Source of the DNA: Treponema sp.
Lineage (GTDB): Bacteria; Spirochaetota; Spirochaetia; Treponematales; Breznakiellaceae
Direction: 5' to 3'
NCBI GenBank assembly: GCA_031256445.1
Contig: JAIRQN010000106.1
Location: 1 to 64,000, forward strand
Length of the DNA: 64,000 nt
Below are positions 54,024 through 62,983 of this stretch, in pieces. Made by a program: the position numbers and the translations under genes. The number at the start of each line of letters is the position of its first letter. Position 1 is the first letter of the stretch. The notes under the pieces are model-generated. The model saw only the letters and a program-made list of their open reading frames with translations. It had not been told where the DNA came from and did no database searches.

Positions 54024-54781
54024 AATAACTCCTGTTCTGCGGCCTGTGATTCCTGACCTCTGATTAAAATATCACCAAACAGTCTGTTTTGATAGAGCAC
54101 TATCATGCGCATTTTCGCGGCTTCCAGCACGGCGAGAAAAGCGCATACAATATCCATCGCGCCGGATCGGACAATAAGATCGGTAAACCGGCACTCCCCG
54201 CGGTTTTCCAGCAATTCAGAAAGCAATGTTGTTTTTTCGTTTACTGTAATTTCTTCATAAAGATCGATAATGCGTTCCGCGGACATGTTTACCGTCAGGG
54301 TGGAAAAGGTTTTTAACAAATCCCATATATCAACCTTTTCCCACATATCGTCGTCGGCAAATGGAAGATTATGCTGAAGCCTGCGCCGCTCTATTATCCA
54401 GTCGTTTTCTTTTTCTTTCTCTTCCATCAGCTCTGAAAGTTTTTTATATTTTTGATATTCAATAAGACGCTCAACAAGTTCCGCTCTTGGGTCTTCATTG
54501 TCAAAATCATCGTCCATTTCCACAGGCAGCAGGGTGCGGCTTTTTATATAGAGCAATGCCGCCGCCATTGTGTGAAAAGCGGTAAGATCATCCAGATCCA
54601 TGGTTTCGGCCTGACACAGATACCCGATGTACTGTTCTGTTATCTGCGCTATCGGAATGTCATAAATATTTACTTCGTTTTTCCGGATCATGTAGAGCAG
54701 CAGATCCAGAGGCCCTTCAAATTCGCTCAGTTTAAAACTGCGCCGCGCATCAATACGCGCTGTTTCTGTTTTTACTTCCAT
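54020..54781 (-). CDS. scpA: segregation and condensation protein A
   Basis: A protein of 253 residues. The N-terminal SMC-binding part is FEGPLDLLLYMIRKNEVNIY followed by DIPIAQITEQYIGYL; a helical middle has MAAALLYIKSRTLLPVEMDD, and the C-terminal winged helix ends near MRMIVLYQNRLFGDILI. It is the kleisin subunit linking SMC heads. It overlaps scpB by four bases. Confidence 0.95.
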   Translation of the reverse strand: MEVKTETARIDARRSFKLSEFEGPLDLLLYMIRKNEVNIYDIPIAQITEQYIGYLCQAETMDLDDLTAFHTMAAALLYIKSRTLLPVEMDDDFDNEDPRAELVERLIEYQKYKKLSELMEEKEKENDWIIERRRLQHNLPFADDDMWEKVDIWDLLKTFSTLTVNMSAERIIDLYEEITVNEKTTLLSELLENRGECRFTDLIVRSGAMDIVCAFLAVLEAAKMRMIVLYQNRLFGDILIRGQESQAAEQELL

Positions 54782-54807
54782 TCTTTAATATATACATGAT
54801 CAGGTAA

Positions 54808-55968
54808 TTAATCATTCCACCACATTGATATGCCAAGACATACCGAATTTGTATAGATGTTGTCCTTATAGAAAGAACCGCGGTATTTTAAACTCAGCGC
54901 ATTTTTGCCGAAAATATGAAGCTCCACGCCTGCGTCAAAAGACAGCGTAAACCAGTCATTGAATACTCCGGACAGATAGCCGAATTTTCCAAAATCCAAC
55001 AGTATGTCCGAATATACCCTGATGGTTTTATTGGCAGGCCAAACAATACCGATAACAGGAGAAACAACCCAGTTAAACGCGTTTCCTTCGTCTTGCGAAA
55101 ATTTAAAGCCATCGTCATCAAAAACACCAAGAGCGCCGATTCTTCCTGATACTCCTGTTGTCAAAAATGGCAGCAGCGGAATATACAGCTCCGCCTCAAT
55201 GCCGCCGCCGGCGGTTTCATTGGGAGACATTTGAGCGTATAAACCCGCGCCAACATATGATCTTTCCGCGTATTTGCCTCTTTCGGATTTGATTTTTTCA
55301 ACAGTGCCGCTTGCTTTTTTTGATCTTTCCGCCTGCGCCGTTTTTCTTTCCTGTTTTTTCTGGGCCTGTGTTGTTGCCCGGGAAGCCTGAGTCGCTTCTT
55401 TTTCGCGTTTCTGTTCAGCCAGTTCCGCTTCTTTCCTGAGTTTTTGCAGTTCCTGTTTGCCTTCGGCAGTCAGCTCAATTCCCAACCCGTTCAAAAGATA
55501 TTCGGTCGCTTCAAACAATAATGCGGAAAGGGCGCCCTCTTTCAAAAAAGTCACCTTGCGTATGCCTTCGCTTGAGTCTGTTATTGATAACTGAATTCTG
55601 TATCTGTTAGCTGAAATATTCTGAATTGTGCCGAAAAGAAAATACTGCGCGTTTGCAAGAGCGCCGATTTTTATGTAGTCTTCGTCGCTGTATCTTCCGC
55701 TCACGGCGATATCCTGTTCGGAGATTATTTTATCAATATGCTGCTGTTCAATCAGTCTGACGGCGGAAAACTTGTTAAAATTACTTTTTAGCAAACCCTG
55801 AATGTATACAAGTTGATCCTTTGGTATATCTCCGTGAGGCTGCGGTTCATAAATGGCTATGCTGATATTCTTTCCGCCGTCTCCGGAAAAATAATCAACC
55901 GAAAAACATGGGGAAAGTACAATAAATGTTAAAAAAACGGCTATGCCCAGCCTGATAAATATTTTCAT
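54808..55968 (-). CDS. secreted CsgG/LpoB-like protein with C-terminal beta-barrel-like domain
   Basis: A protein of 386 residues with a signal peptide (LGIAVFLTFIVLSPCFS). Residues about 30 to 150 look like a CsgG/LpoB-type fold: ISIAIYEPQPHGDIPKDQLV, FSAVRLIEQQHIDKIISEQD and GALANAQYFLFGTIQNISAN. A charged Glu/Lys/Gln-rich coiled coil (residues about 165 to 225) follows. The last 150 residues alternate like outer-membrane strands and end in CLGISMWWND. Function unknown. Confidence 0.75.
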   Translation of the reverse strand: MKIFIRLGIAVFLTFIVLSPCFSVDYFSGDGGKNISIAIYEPQPHGDIPKDQLVYIQGLLKSNFNKFSAVRLIEQQHIDKIISEQDIAVSGRYSDEDYIKIGALANAQYFLFGTIQNISANRYRIQLSITDSSEGIRKVTFLKEGALSALLFEATEYLLNGLGIELTAEGKQELQKLRKEAELAEQKREKEATQASRATTQAQKKQERKTAQAERSKKASGTVEKIKSERGKYAERSYVGAGLYAQMSPNETAGGGIEAELYIPLLPFLTTGVSGRIGALGVFDDDGFKFSQDEGNAFNWVVSPVIGIVWPANKTIRVYSDILLDFGKFGYLSGVFNDWFTLSFDAGVELHIFGKNALSLKYRGSFYKDNIYTNSVCLGISMWWND

Positions 55969-56036
55969 ACTGGAATTTATCCATTATTTTATAAAAAAGT
56001 CAAGCATGAGGGCGCTGTCTTATAAGCCGTATTCTT

Positions 56037-56091
56037 CCACGGAGGCAGCGGAGTCCCTGATAAGTAACCCTTTACTCCGCGCCTTCTGTGG
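56037..56091. repeat. long imperfect hairpin after recA
   Basis: The 18-base arms at 56037-56054 and 56074-56091 pair except for a few mismatches and one bulge. On the plus strand the right arm is followed by TTTTTATTT. That is the terminator direction for plus-strand reading, but no plus-strand gene lies to the left. For recA (minus strand) the hairpin begins eight bases after the stop without a following T-run; it may still protect or end the transcript. Confidence 0.6.
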
Positions 56092-56098
56092 TTTTTAT

Positions 56099-57316
56099 TT
56101 AATCACTGGTTTTTCTGGGCCTGCCGCGGGACGCGTGAGCTGTCTCATATTCAGGCGCGCTTTCGGCAACTGCTTCGGCAGGTATATTTACACTAACGGC
56201 CGTTTTAGCCGCCGCTTTTTGCTCCGCAGAAGCTGTCTTTGCCTGCGCGGGAGATTTAGGCGGGAACTCCCTGCCGGGGAATATTTGAGCGCGCAATTTG
56301 GTTTCCAGTTCCCGGACAAAATCGGGATTTTGCTCAAGAAATTCACGGGTATTCTCCCTGCCCTGCCCTATTTTTTCTTCTTTATAGGAATACCATGCCC
56401 CGCTCTTTTTTATTAATTCGTATTTTACAGCGCAGTCCAATAAACTGCCAATTGCGGATATTCCCTTACCGAACATCAGTTCGATTTCCGTTTTTCTGAA
56501 AGGGGGCGCTACTTTGTTCTTTACAACCTTAACGCGAACTCTGTTGCCAATCGCGTCCGCGTCTTTGCTCACTTCGATTGTTTCGGTTTTGCGCACCTCC
56601 AGCCGTAAAGATGAATAGAATTTTAACGCGTTGCCGCCTGTTGTTGTTTCGGGATTCCCGAAGAAAACGCCGATTTTCATGCGAATCTGGTTGATAAATA
56701 TCAGAATTGTACGCGATTTGCCTATTGTGGCGGTAAGTTTTCGCAGAGCCTGGCTCATAAGACGCGCCTGCGCGCCCATTTGAGCGTCTCCCATCTCGCC
56801 TTCAATCTCCGCCTGCGGAGTAAGAGCCGCGACAGAGTCGACAACGATGACATCCACCGCGCCTGAACGGACAAGACTTTCGGTTATCTCCATTGCCTGT
56901 TCGCCGTTATCCGGCTGAGAGACCCACAACTCGTCGATATTTACCCCAAGGTTCCTGGCGTAAACAGGGTCCAGGGCATGCTCGGCGTCCACAAAGGCGG
57001 CGTTTCCGCCCAATTTCTGGGCTTCCGCTATCGCATGGAGCGCAAGCGTGGTTTTACCGGAAGATTCAGGGCCGTATATCTCGATGATACGCCCTCTTGG
57101 ATATCCGCCGATTCCAAGAGCTTCGTCCAATAGAATTGAACCTGATGGTATCACTTCGATACCGGCGGCCGCATTATGAGCCCCCAGCTTGATTAATGAT
57201 CCCGCGCCAAATTGCTTTTCAATCTGAAGACGGGCCGCTTCCAGGGCTTTCGCTTTTTCCTCGCTTGACGCGTTAGGATTGCCTCTGGTCTTTTCTGAAT
57301 CACTTGATTTTGCCAT
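56099..57316 (-). CDS. recA: recombinase RecA
   Basis: A protein of 405 residues, longer than usual because of an Ala/Pro/Glu-rich tail of about 50 residues ending RGRPRKTSD. Walker A is GPESSGKTT near residues 82 to 90; the Walker B region is [20 protein letters not shown]; the loops [15 protein letters not shown] and [20 protein letters not shown] are canonical. It promotes strand exchange and repair. The ATG follows GGGGGAGGAG. No LexA-type box is recognised upstream. Confidence 0.97.
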   Translation of the reverse strand: MAKSSDSEKTRGNPNASSEEKAKALEAARLQIEKQFGAGSLIKLGAHNAAAGIEVIPSGSILLDEALGIGGYPRGRIIEIYGPESSGKTTLALHAIAEAQKLGGNAAFVDAEHALDPVYARNLGVNIDELWVSQPDNGEQAMEITESLVRSGAVDVIVVDSVAALTPQAEIEGEMGDAQMGAQARLMSQALRKLTATIGKSRTILIFINQIRMKIGVFFGNPETTTGGNALKFYSSLRLEVRKTETIEVSKDADAIGNRVRVKVVKNKVAPPFRKTEIELMFGKGISAIGSLLDCAVKYELIKKSGAWYSYKEEKIGQGRENTREFLEQNPDFVRELETKLRAQIFPGREFPPKSPAQAKTASAEQKAAAKTAVSVNIPAEAVAESAPEYETAHASRGRPRKTSD

Positions 57317-57376
57317 AAATATCTCCTCCCCCTATATTTGGCGCGTATATGCATGGCGCTTTGATTTATTGAAAAA

Positions 57377-57405
57377 ATATTATCACAAACCAAAAATAAT
57401 TGCCA
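57377..57405 (-). promoter_or_regulatory. possible recA promoter
   Basis: On the minus strand: -35-like TGGCAA (57400-57405), 17-base spacer, -10 TAATAT (57377-57382), start near 57370, leader of about 50 bases. The -35 match is weak. Confidence 0.4.
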
Positions 57406-57477
57406 GTGATTACTACATGTTTGTCAAGTAATACAACATGGTTGCATTTTTCTTTTTTTTTATCAATACTGAGTATT

Positions 57478-58569
57478 ATGAATGATTTTGTTGTCTGCGC
57501 CACAAGATCGATGCATGCTTACACCTCTGAGGTAATTTCGTGCCTGTCAAAATACTCAAATTTTTCAGAAATGACGGAACAGATAAACGGCATTGATTTG
57601 CTTAAGACGAACATTTTTGCCAACGGGGAAATGGAAGTATCTGTCAATTCGTCCATACGGGGAAAGGATGTAGTTGTCTTTTCCTCCAGCGCGCGTAATG
57701 AAGCGGGAATCAACGTGGAAGAAGCGAAGATAGAGCTTTACCATACCATTGACGCTCTTATCCGTTGTCAGGCCGGGAACATCATTGTTTTTGAGCCTTT
57801 TATTTCCTGTTCACGTTCAGATCGCACTACTAACCGCAGTTCTGTCGGCTTATGGGTTCATTTAAAGACTCTCTCCAGCCTTGGCGCAAGCCACATTGTC
57901 ACTTTTCAGCTTCATTCCGATAAATCAAAGACCATGCTTGATCCTACGCTCTGCGCGATTGACGATATCCCTGTTTTGGGTCTTTTAAAACGTTATCTAT
58001 GCGATACATATATTAAAAGCAAAGAGAAACTGGAACAGGAAGTGATTCCCAATTGGGCTTTTTGTTCCGTAGACGCCGGCGGAGAGAAACTTGCCCGCGT
58101 TTTTGCCAATGCTTTCAGCGCTCCCCTTGTTGTGGCGCACAAGCAGCGCGATTATTCTAAACCAAATACAATAGAGTCCATTAACATTCTTTCCGCGGAT
58201 CCCCTGGAAGGCAAGAGTCTCTGGATAGTGGATGACATGATAGATACCGCGGGTTCTGTGGATAAACTAATACGCGCCCTTACACCGCTTAAGCCGAAGA
58301 ATATCAACATAATCGCCGTTCATGCGCTTTTTTCTCCGCCGGCGGCGGAGAAATTTCAATCTCTCATTAGCGAAGGTCTTTTACAGCATATTATTGTTTC
58401 AGATACCGTATACTGTTCCAATCTTTCGCGGCAAATTCAAAATCTGGAAATTGTCAATTCAGCCGAACACGCTTCCAAGATAATAAAAGCCATCATCAAC
58501 AACGAATCGATGAGCAAGCTTCTGCGGCCGTTTAACGCCGGGATCTATCTGCAGTCAATGAATAATTAG
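57478..58569 (+). CDS. prs: ribose-phosphate pyrophosphokinase-family protein
   Basis: The start I use is the ATG at 57478; the frame is open earlier but encodes only a low-complexity stretch. The protein has 363 residues. ATRSMHAYTSEVISCLSKYS and LKTNIFANGEMEVSVNSSIR match the PRPP-synthetase N-terminus; DPTLCAIDDIPVLGL, VSVDAGG-like CSVDAGGEKLARVFA and SLWIVDDMIDTAGSVDKLIR (the PRPP loop) are present. Length exceeds standard Prs by about 45 residues. It would make PRPP from ribose 5-phosphate and ATP, though the usual FSDGE motif is altered to FANGE. No clear ribosome binding site is visible. Confidence 0.85.
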   Translation: MNDFVVCATRSMHAYTSEVISCLSKYSNFSEMTEQINGIDLLKTNIFANGEMEVSVNSSIRGKDVVVFSSSARNEAGINVEEAKIELYHTIDALIRCQAGNIIVFEPFISCSRSDRTTNRSSVGLWVHLKTLSSLGASHIVTFQLHSDKSKTMLDPTLCAIDDIPVLGLLKRYLCDTYIKSKEKLEQEVIPNWAFCSVDAGGEKLARVFANAFSAPLVVAHKQRDYSKPNTIESINILSADPLEGKSLWIVDDMIDTAGSVDKLIRALTPLKPKNINIIAVHALFSPPAAEKFQSLISEGLLQHIIVSDTVYCSNLSRQIQNLEIVNSAEHASKIIKAIINNESMSKLLRPFNAGIYLQSMNN

Positions 58570-58592
58570 CAGTTAGCCAGTCAGGAGAAGGG

Positions 58593-59054
58593 ATGAAGGC
58601 GGTTATTCAGCGGGTGACGGACGCTTCCGTGAGCGTTGACAATATTGTAAAAGGATCGATCAAGTCCGGACTTTTGGTTTACCTGGGCGTTGCACATAAC
58701 GACAGTGAAAAAGACGCCTGCTGGCTTGCTGAAAAAACCGTAAACCTTAGAATTTTTAACGATACTGAAGGAAAAATGAATCTGTCGCTTAGGGAAATAA
58801 TTGCCGCAGGAGAGCCTGCGGGTATTCTTTCAATTTCGCAGTTTACGCTGCTGGCGGACGCGCGCAAGGGCAGGCGGCCTTCATGGAACGGCGCGGCATT
58901 GCCGCAAACAGCGAAAAAGCTCTACGAATATTTCAATAATAAAATTAAAGAGCAGGAAATAATCTGCGAAAGCGGAGAATTTCAGGCGCACATGAAAGTA
59001 ACATATACAAATGACGGCCCTGTTACGATTTTACTTGACAGTAAAGAAATTTAA
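58593..59054 (+). CDS. dtd: D-aminoacyl-tRNA deacylase
   Basis: A protein of 153 residues, the family length. MKAVIQRVTDASVSVDNIVK at the N-terminus, the middle SISQFTLLADARKGRRPSWN with the SQFTL motif, and the C-terminal AHMKVTYTNDGPVTILLDS with a GP-type motif (usually NxGPVT, here NDGPVT) define Dtd. It removes D-amino acids from tRNA. It follows the PRPP-synthetase gene by 23 bases, after AGGAGAAGG. Confidence 0.95.
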   Translation: MKAVIQRVTDASVSVDNIVKGSIKSGLLVYLGVAHNDSEKDACWLAEKTVNLRIFNDTEGKMNLSLREIIAAGEPAGILSISQFTLLADARKGRRPSWNGAALPQTAKKLYEYFNNKIKEQEIICESGEFQAHMKVTYTNDGPVTILLDSKEI

Positions 59055-59081
59055 CGCAAATTAACTCTTTTTTACCCGTTT

Positions 59082-60200
59082 TTAATCGTTTTCCAGCCTT
59101 CCGGACTGGTAAATCGCCGCCCCTTCAAGCTGAAAATCCGGCGTGCCGTTCCCCTGCAATTTAATTTTACCCAGCACTTCAAGGGGGCGTTCGCTGTTAA
59201 GGGCAACAGGCCTGTCAAATACTACAGGCACTATTCCTTCCAGGGTTCTGCGCGTGTCATATCCTACAAGAAAATCAAAGCGGGTATATTCTTCAAGCAC
59301 TTCGACGTTAGTTGCCATTCCCCGCCAGATCACGTATACGTCTCTGTAAATGACAGGTTCATTCTTGACATCTGACAGTGTAAAATTATCTTCCCTCCTG
59401 AAACTGTCAAAACCGGGAGCCGTCATATTCTCAAGCAGAAGGCGGGCCCTGTTTTTTAACCCGTCTGAAGCGTTTGATTCCAGCAAACGGTTAAGATTTA
59501 CTTTCGCCGCTTCGTCCCGCCATGAGGTAAACATGGAAAGAGCCCTGTCGTAAAGACCTATCGCCTGATCTCGGGTAAGTATGTATCTGTACGATCCGCC
59601 GGTTTCTACAGAAGCGTTTCTTTCCTGGACTGAAAGCGTAAATTCCGCTGTTGAACGCTGAGTTTTTACCGGGAAAGGGTTTGGCAGGACATTAACCTTT
59701 ATCAGGATGCCGCATGCCGCGATAACAACCGCCGCTGCAATAAGGGAAACGCCAAAAATTGTTTTTGGCATGATACGCGCGGATGGAATCGGCGGGAATA
59801 ATTTATGGAGGTTTTCCGCCATCCAGTCGGACAGTTCTTCCGTCGTAGAATGTTTGCGTATAACAGTAAGCGCCTTTTTCGCGGTTTTATTTTCAGGATC
59901 CATTTCCTGAACGTCAAGGTAATAATCCACTGCCTGCACGGTATCCATGCGCTTAAGATACAGTATCGCGAAACCGAGCAGTAGCATGGGATCCTGTGGA
60001 TGTATTTTTCTTGCAAGATTGAAGCTTTTATGCGCTTCCGCGAAACTGCCCGCGTAAAGGCAGATCACGCCATACAGATAATAATATTTAAAGGAGCCGT
60101 AATACCGGTCTTCTTCCTCCTGCATTATTTTCAGCGCGCTTTCAAAGTTGCGCATCCTTGCAAGACGCGCGGCTTTATTCAATACAGGATCGATTTTCAT
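59082..60200 (-). CDS. TPR protein with internal membrane helix
   Basis: A protein of 372 residues. TPR-like helices fill the first 130 residues (ARMRNFESALKIMQEEEDRY, KYYYLYGVICLYAGSFAEAH and AILYLKRMDTVQAVDYYLDV). A membrane helix follows (TIFGVSLIAAAVVIAACGIL), then a soluble domain of about 180 residues with repeated short strands, probably outside the membrane. The family is not recognised. It lies two bases downstream of another TPR gene and likely works with it. Confidence 0.78.
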   Translation of the reverse strand: MKIDPVLNKAARLARMRNFESALKIMQEEEDRYYGSFKYYYLYGVICLYAGSFAEAHKSFNLARKIHPQDPMLLLGFAILYLKRMDTVQAVDYYLDVQEMDPENKTAKKALTVIRKHSTTEELSDWMAENLHKLFPPIPSARIMPKTIFGVSLIAAAVVIAACGILIKVNVLPNPFPVKTQRSTAEFTLSVQERNASVETGGSYRYILTRDQAIGLYDRALSMFTSWRDEAAKVNLNRLLESNASDGLKNRARLLLENMTAPGFDSFRREDNFTLSDVKNEPVIYRDVYVIWRGMATNVEVLEEYTRFDFLVGYDTRRTLEGIVPVVFDRPVALNSERPLEVLGKIKLQGNGTPDFQLEGAAIYQSGRLEND

Positions 60201-60202
60201 CT

Positions 60203-61243
60203 TTACCGAGCTCCGGGCAGCCGCCGTAAATCCTCCAATTGTCTTGCCCTTCTTCTCAATTCATCGTTTGGATTTTGAATATTTCCGGCTGGCGCTTCGT
60301 TCTCAGGTTCAATCTGTTCAACAGGATTTTCAACGGTTACAGGATAATTCTCGATTAGGGAAAAATCTTCGGATATTTCTTCCGCCAGGATTTGCTCATC
60401 CGCTGAATAATCAGGAATTTGGGTAGATACCGGAGGTTCCTGTCTGACGCTTTCGGTAACTGCGCTATCCTGAACAAAAGAAGCCGGAGTCTGAGTAAGT
60501 TCGGCTATGCGTCTCTGATAGGAGTTTATCGCATTTTCGTATGTTTTAAGTTTTCGCTGATAATCTTCGCTTGTTCTGAGGGATTCCTCATGACTCCATC
60601 GCAAAAGGGCCAAAAGTTCGGTTTCTATCTTTTTTTGTTTAATTAAGTCAATTCTGTAGGAGGCAGCTTCTATTTTCGGACTGCCAGGGTATCTGGCGAT
60701 TACCCATGCGTAAAATTTTTCCGCTTCTTCAAACTGTCCCATTGAATAAAGACATTCGCCCATCCAGAAAAAAGCCGCCGCTCTGCGATTTGCCGCCTGC
60801 CCGTCCTGCGAGGGAACATTTTCACTGTACTGCCTGAACAGCAGCAGAGCCTCCTCAAAGAATCCCTGATTAAAATACGCCCTTGCCCTGTGGTACGCCA
60901 TATCCTTGTTGTAGTATGAATCAGGAGCTTTTCTGGCAAGTTCGTCCATATCCTTTATCGCCGAACCATAATCGGCAATTGCCAGTTCCGATAAAATTAC
61001 CCAATACAGCGCATGAGCCCAATCATCCGGGTTTACAGCAATTTCCTGGGCGCCGCGGAATTCTGCAGCGGCTTCCGCCATGCGGGATGAGCTGTATAAC
61101 CTTACGCCGCTGTTAAATTTCCGCGCAAAATCATTGGGAGCCTGCTGGGCTTCCAAAACACCGGCTGTGAACAGCATCAGGCATAACAGCAGCTTAAAAC
61201 CGCCGCATAGAGGAACTTTTTTGGTAATAGGAGGAAAATACAT
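60203..61243 (-). CDS. secreted TPR protein (YbgF/BamD-like)
   Basis: A protein of 346 residues. A signal peptide (FKLLLCLMLFTAGVLEAQ) is followed by tetratricopeptide pairs: AEFRGAQEIAVNPDDWAHAL, YHRARAYFNQGFFEEALLLF and FFWMGECLYSMGQFEEAEKF. A coiled coil near residue 235 (RTSEDYQRKLKTYENAINSY) and an acidic tail come after. Periplasmic; the role is not known. As in YbgF, the repeats could link the outer membrane to cell-wall machinery. Confidence 0.78.
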   Translation of the reverse strand: MYFPPITKKVPLCGGFKLLLCLMLFTAGVLEAQQAPNDFARKFNSGVRLYSSSRMAEAAAEFRGAQEIAVNPDDWAHALYWVILSELAIADYGSAIKDMDELARKAPDSYYNKDMAYHRARAYFNQGFFEEALLLFRQYSENVPSQDGQAANRRAAAFFWMGECLYSMGQFEEAEKFYAWVIARYPGSPKIEAASYRIDLIKQKKIETELLALLRWSHEESLRTSEDYQRKLKTYENAINSYQRRIAELTQTPASFVQDSAVTESVRQEPPVSTQIPDYSADEQILAEEISEDFSLIENYPVTVENPVEQIEPENEAPAGNIQNPNDELRRRARQLEDLRRLPGAR

Positions 61244-61309
61244 ACTCTTATTATACTATTTTTCGGTATTATTTGCCAACATATATAGTAAATAGAATTT
61301 AGTCACTTG

Positions 61310-61960
61310 TTATATTTGCAGTTGTTTAACAAGGCCGCTTTTATCGCCGCTTTTAAAAAAGGAAGAGCCAATAACCAGTATATCCGTTCCCGCTTTTTTG
61401 GCTTCGGGCGCCGTTATTTCGTTAATTCCGCCGTCAACAGAGATAAGAAAGTCAAGTTCGGCTTCTTCCCTCATTTTTGCCAGCTTATTTACTTTATTTA
61501 AACATTCCGGAATCAGTTTTTGACCGCCAAACCCCGGATTTACCGTCATAATCAGAGCTAAATCTATGAATGGCAATACCTCTTCCAAAACAGAAACAGG
61601 CGTTGAAGGGACAATTGCAATACCAGCTTTTAACCCCGTGCCGCGTATTTCGGACAGAAATTTCTGGGTATGCGTTTCAGCTTCGTAATGGAATGTAATA
61701 CTGTCCGCTCCGGCGTCTGCAAATTCCCAAATATACCGGTTTGGATGAACGATCATCAGATGAACGTCCAAAAATGCCTTTGTTATCCTCCTGACAGCGC
61801 GGACTAAAGAAGGACCGAATGTCAAATTCGGAACAAATGAGCCGTCCATTACATCCATGTGAAGCCAGGACGCGCCTGAAGCGTCAATTTCTGATACCGC
61901 GCTGCCAATATTGGTAAAATCCGCGGATAAAATTGAAGGTGAAACGATTATTTTGCCCAT
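61310..61960 (-). CDS. rpe: ribulose-phosphate 3-epimerase
   Basis: A protein of 216 residues, the family length. VSPSILSADFTNIGSAVSEI, WLHMDVMDGSFVPNLTFGPS (metal ligands in HxD), VHLMIVHPNRYI, ITFHYEAE, ALIMTVNPGFGGQKLI and SVDGGINEITAPEA complete the TIM barrel. It interconverts ribulose 5-phosphate and xylulose 5-phosphate in the pentose phosphate pathway. Divergent from the TPR gene at 62027. Confidence 0.96.
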   Translation of the reverse strand: MGKIIVSPSILSADFTNIGSAVSEIDASGASWLHMDVMDGSFVPNLTFGPSLVRAVRRITKAFLDVHLMIVHPNRYIWEFADAGADSITFHYEAETHTQKFLSEIRGTGLKAGIAIVPSTPVSVLEEVLPFIDLALIMTVNPGFGGQKLIPECLNKVNKLAKMREEAELDFLISVDGGINEITAPEAKKAGTDILVIGSSFFKSGDKSGLVKQLQI

Positions 61961-61990
61961 TAATTAAGAATATACCGATTTGATACGCTA

Positions 61991-62020
61991 TTGTCAAACC
62001 ATAAAAAAATAAGGTATTAT
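61991..62020 (+). promoter_or_regulatory. promoter of the TPR-greA operon
   Basis: -35 TTGTCA (61991-61996), 18-base spacer, -10 TATTAT (62015-62020). The -10 ends six bases before the GTG at 62027, which would make the message leaderless. An AAGG lies 12 to 15 bases before the GTG, so a longer leader from another promoter is also possible. Confidence 0.5.
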
Positions 62021-62026
62021 TAATAA

Positions 62027-62983
62027 GTGGAACAAAAACAGGCGGCTGCGCTGCTGAAGGATGCATATGATAAACTGAAAGCCTCTGACGCAAAAGAAGC
62101 CTGTGTTCTTTTGGAGCAGGCTCTGGATATTGATTTTGAAAATGAAGAGGTAAAATACGCTTTAAAATGCGTACACTGGTGGCTGGAACATGTCAGGAAA
62201 ATTGATGAAATCAGGGAACCATACGAAAAGGGAGGTTTTATCCTTTCCCTGTTAAAGCCGTATCATATTTTTTTGGAACAGTTTGACAATGCCTATGATC
62301 ACTGCCAGTATGTGATTCGCTATTATGTATATTCCAAAGCTCTCTTTTTTTTTAAAGGGCTTCTTGGAAGCCCGGCGAATCAGCACGACCCCGGACTGCT
62401 GCTTTTGGTAGGCCGCTGTTACAAAGGACTTGGCAATTACGAAGAAGCCCTGAATTACCTGGAGCAGGCTGTGCGTTTTAAAAGAGAAGACGCCGAGACG
62501 CTTGCTGAAGTAGCGGATTTGAACGCTCTGTTAGCTGAAACAAAAGCCGCCAAAGCCCTGTTCAGGGAAGCGTTTTTTCTTGATCCTTCAAAGATCGATA
62601 TACGCTCTTTGGAGTCGGCCTTTATTCTGGAACTGCGGGACAAGGTAGCCAGGCTGGGATACAGTGAAGATTTGCTTTGCGAGTGGATACCTGTTTACGG
62701 ATATCTGTGGAGCGTGTTTTCCGTAAAACGCGAATTAAAGCAGACGGAAGTAGGCAGGCTAAAACAGTCAATATTTTCGCTTGAAGCCGAATGCGAGGCG
62801 AATCCCGGAAGAAAGGAACTGTTAAAACCGCGGCTTTTAAACCGCTATTTCTGGCTTATTGATCATTATGAAAATAACCATGAGGATCCTTCGCTGATCG
62901 AAGAGACCCTGTTAAAAATAAAAGTTACCGATCCGGATATTTATCAGAAATATACCGGACAGACGAGGAGTGAAAAAAAATGA
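62027..62983 (+). CDS. TPR protein upstream of greA
   Basis: A protein of 318 residues starting at GTG (62027). TPR pairs are visible at DAYDKLKASDAKEACVLLEQ near the N-terminus and LLVGRCYKGLGNYEEALNYL near residue 130, followed by a helical C-terminal half. No signal peptide, so cytoplasmic. Its stop overlaps the greA ATG (ATGA), so the two are made together; it may assist the transcription factor, which is inference. Confidence 0.8.
   Translation: MEQKQAAALLKDAYDKLKASDAKEACVLLEQALDIDFENEEVKYALKCVHWWLEHVRKIDEIREPYEKGGFILSLLKPYHIFLEQFDNAYDHCQYVIRYYVYSKALFFFKGLLGSPANQHDPGLLLLVGRCYKGLGNYEEALNYLEQAVRFKREDAETLAEVADLNALLAETKAAKALFREAFFLDPSKIDIRSLESAFILELRDKVARLGYSEDLLCEWIPVYGYLWSVFSVKRELKQTEVGRLKQSIFSLEAECEANPGRKELLKPRLLNRYFWLIDHYENNHEDPSLIEETLLKIKVTDPDIYQKYTGQTRSEKK

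Noticed and set aside
57330..57360. Partial palindrome with GGCGCG and GGCGCT near the recA start, considered as an SOS box
   Set aside because: It fits no LexA box I know, arms are imperfect, and many treponemes lack LexA.
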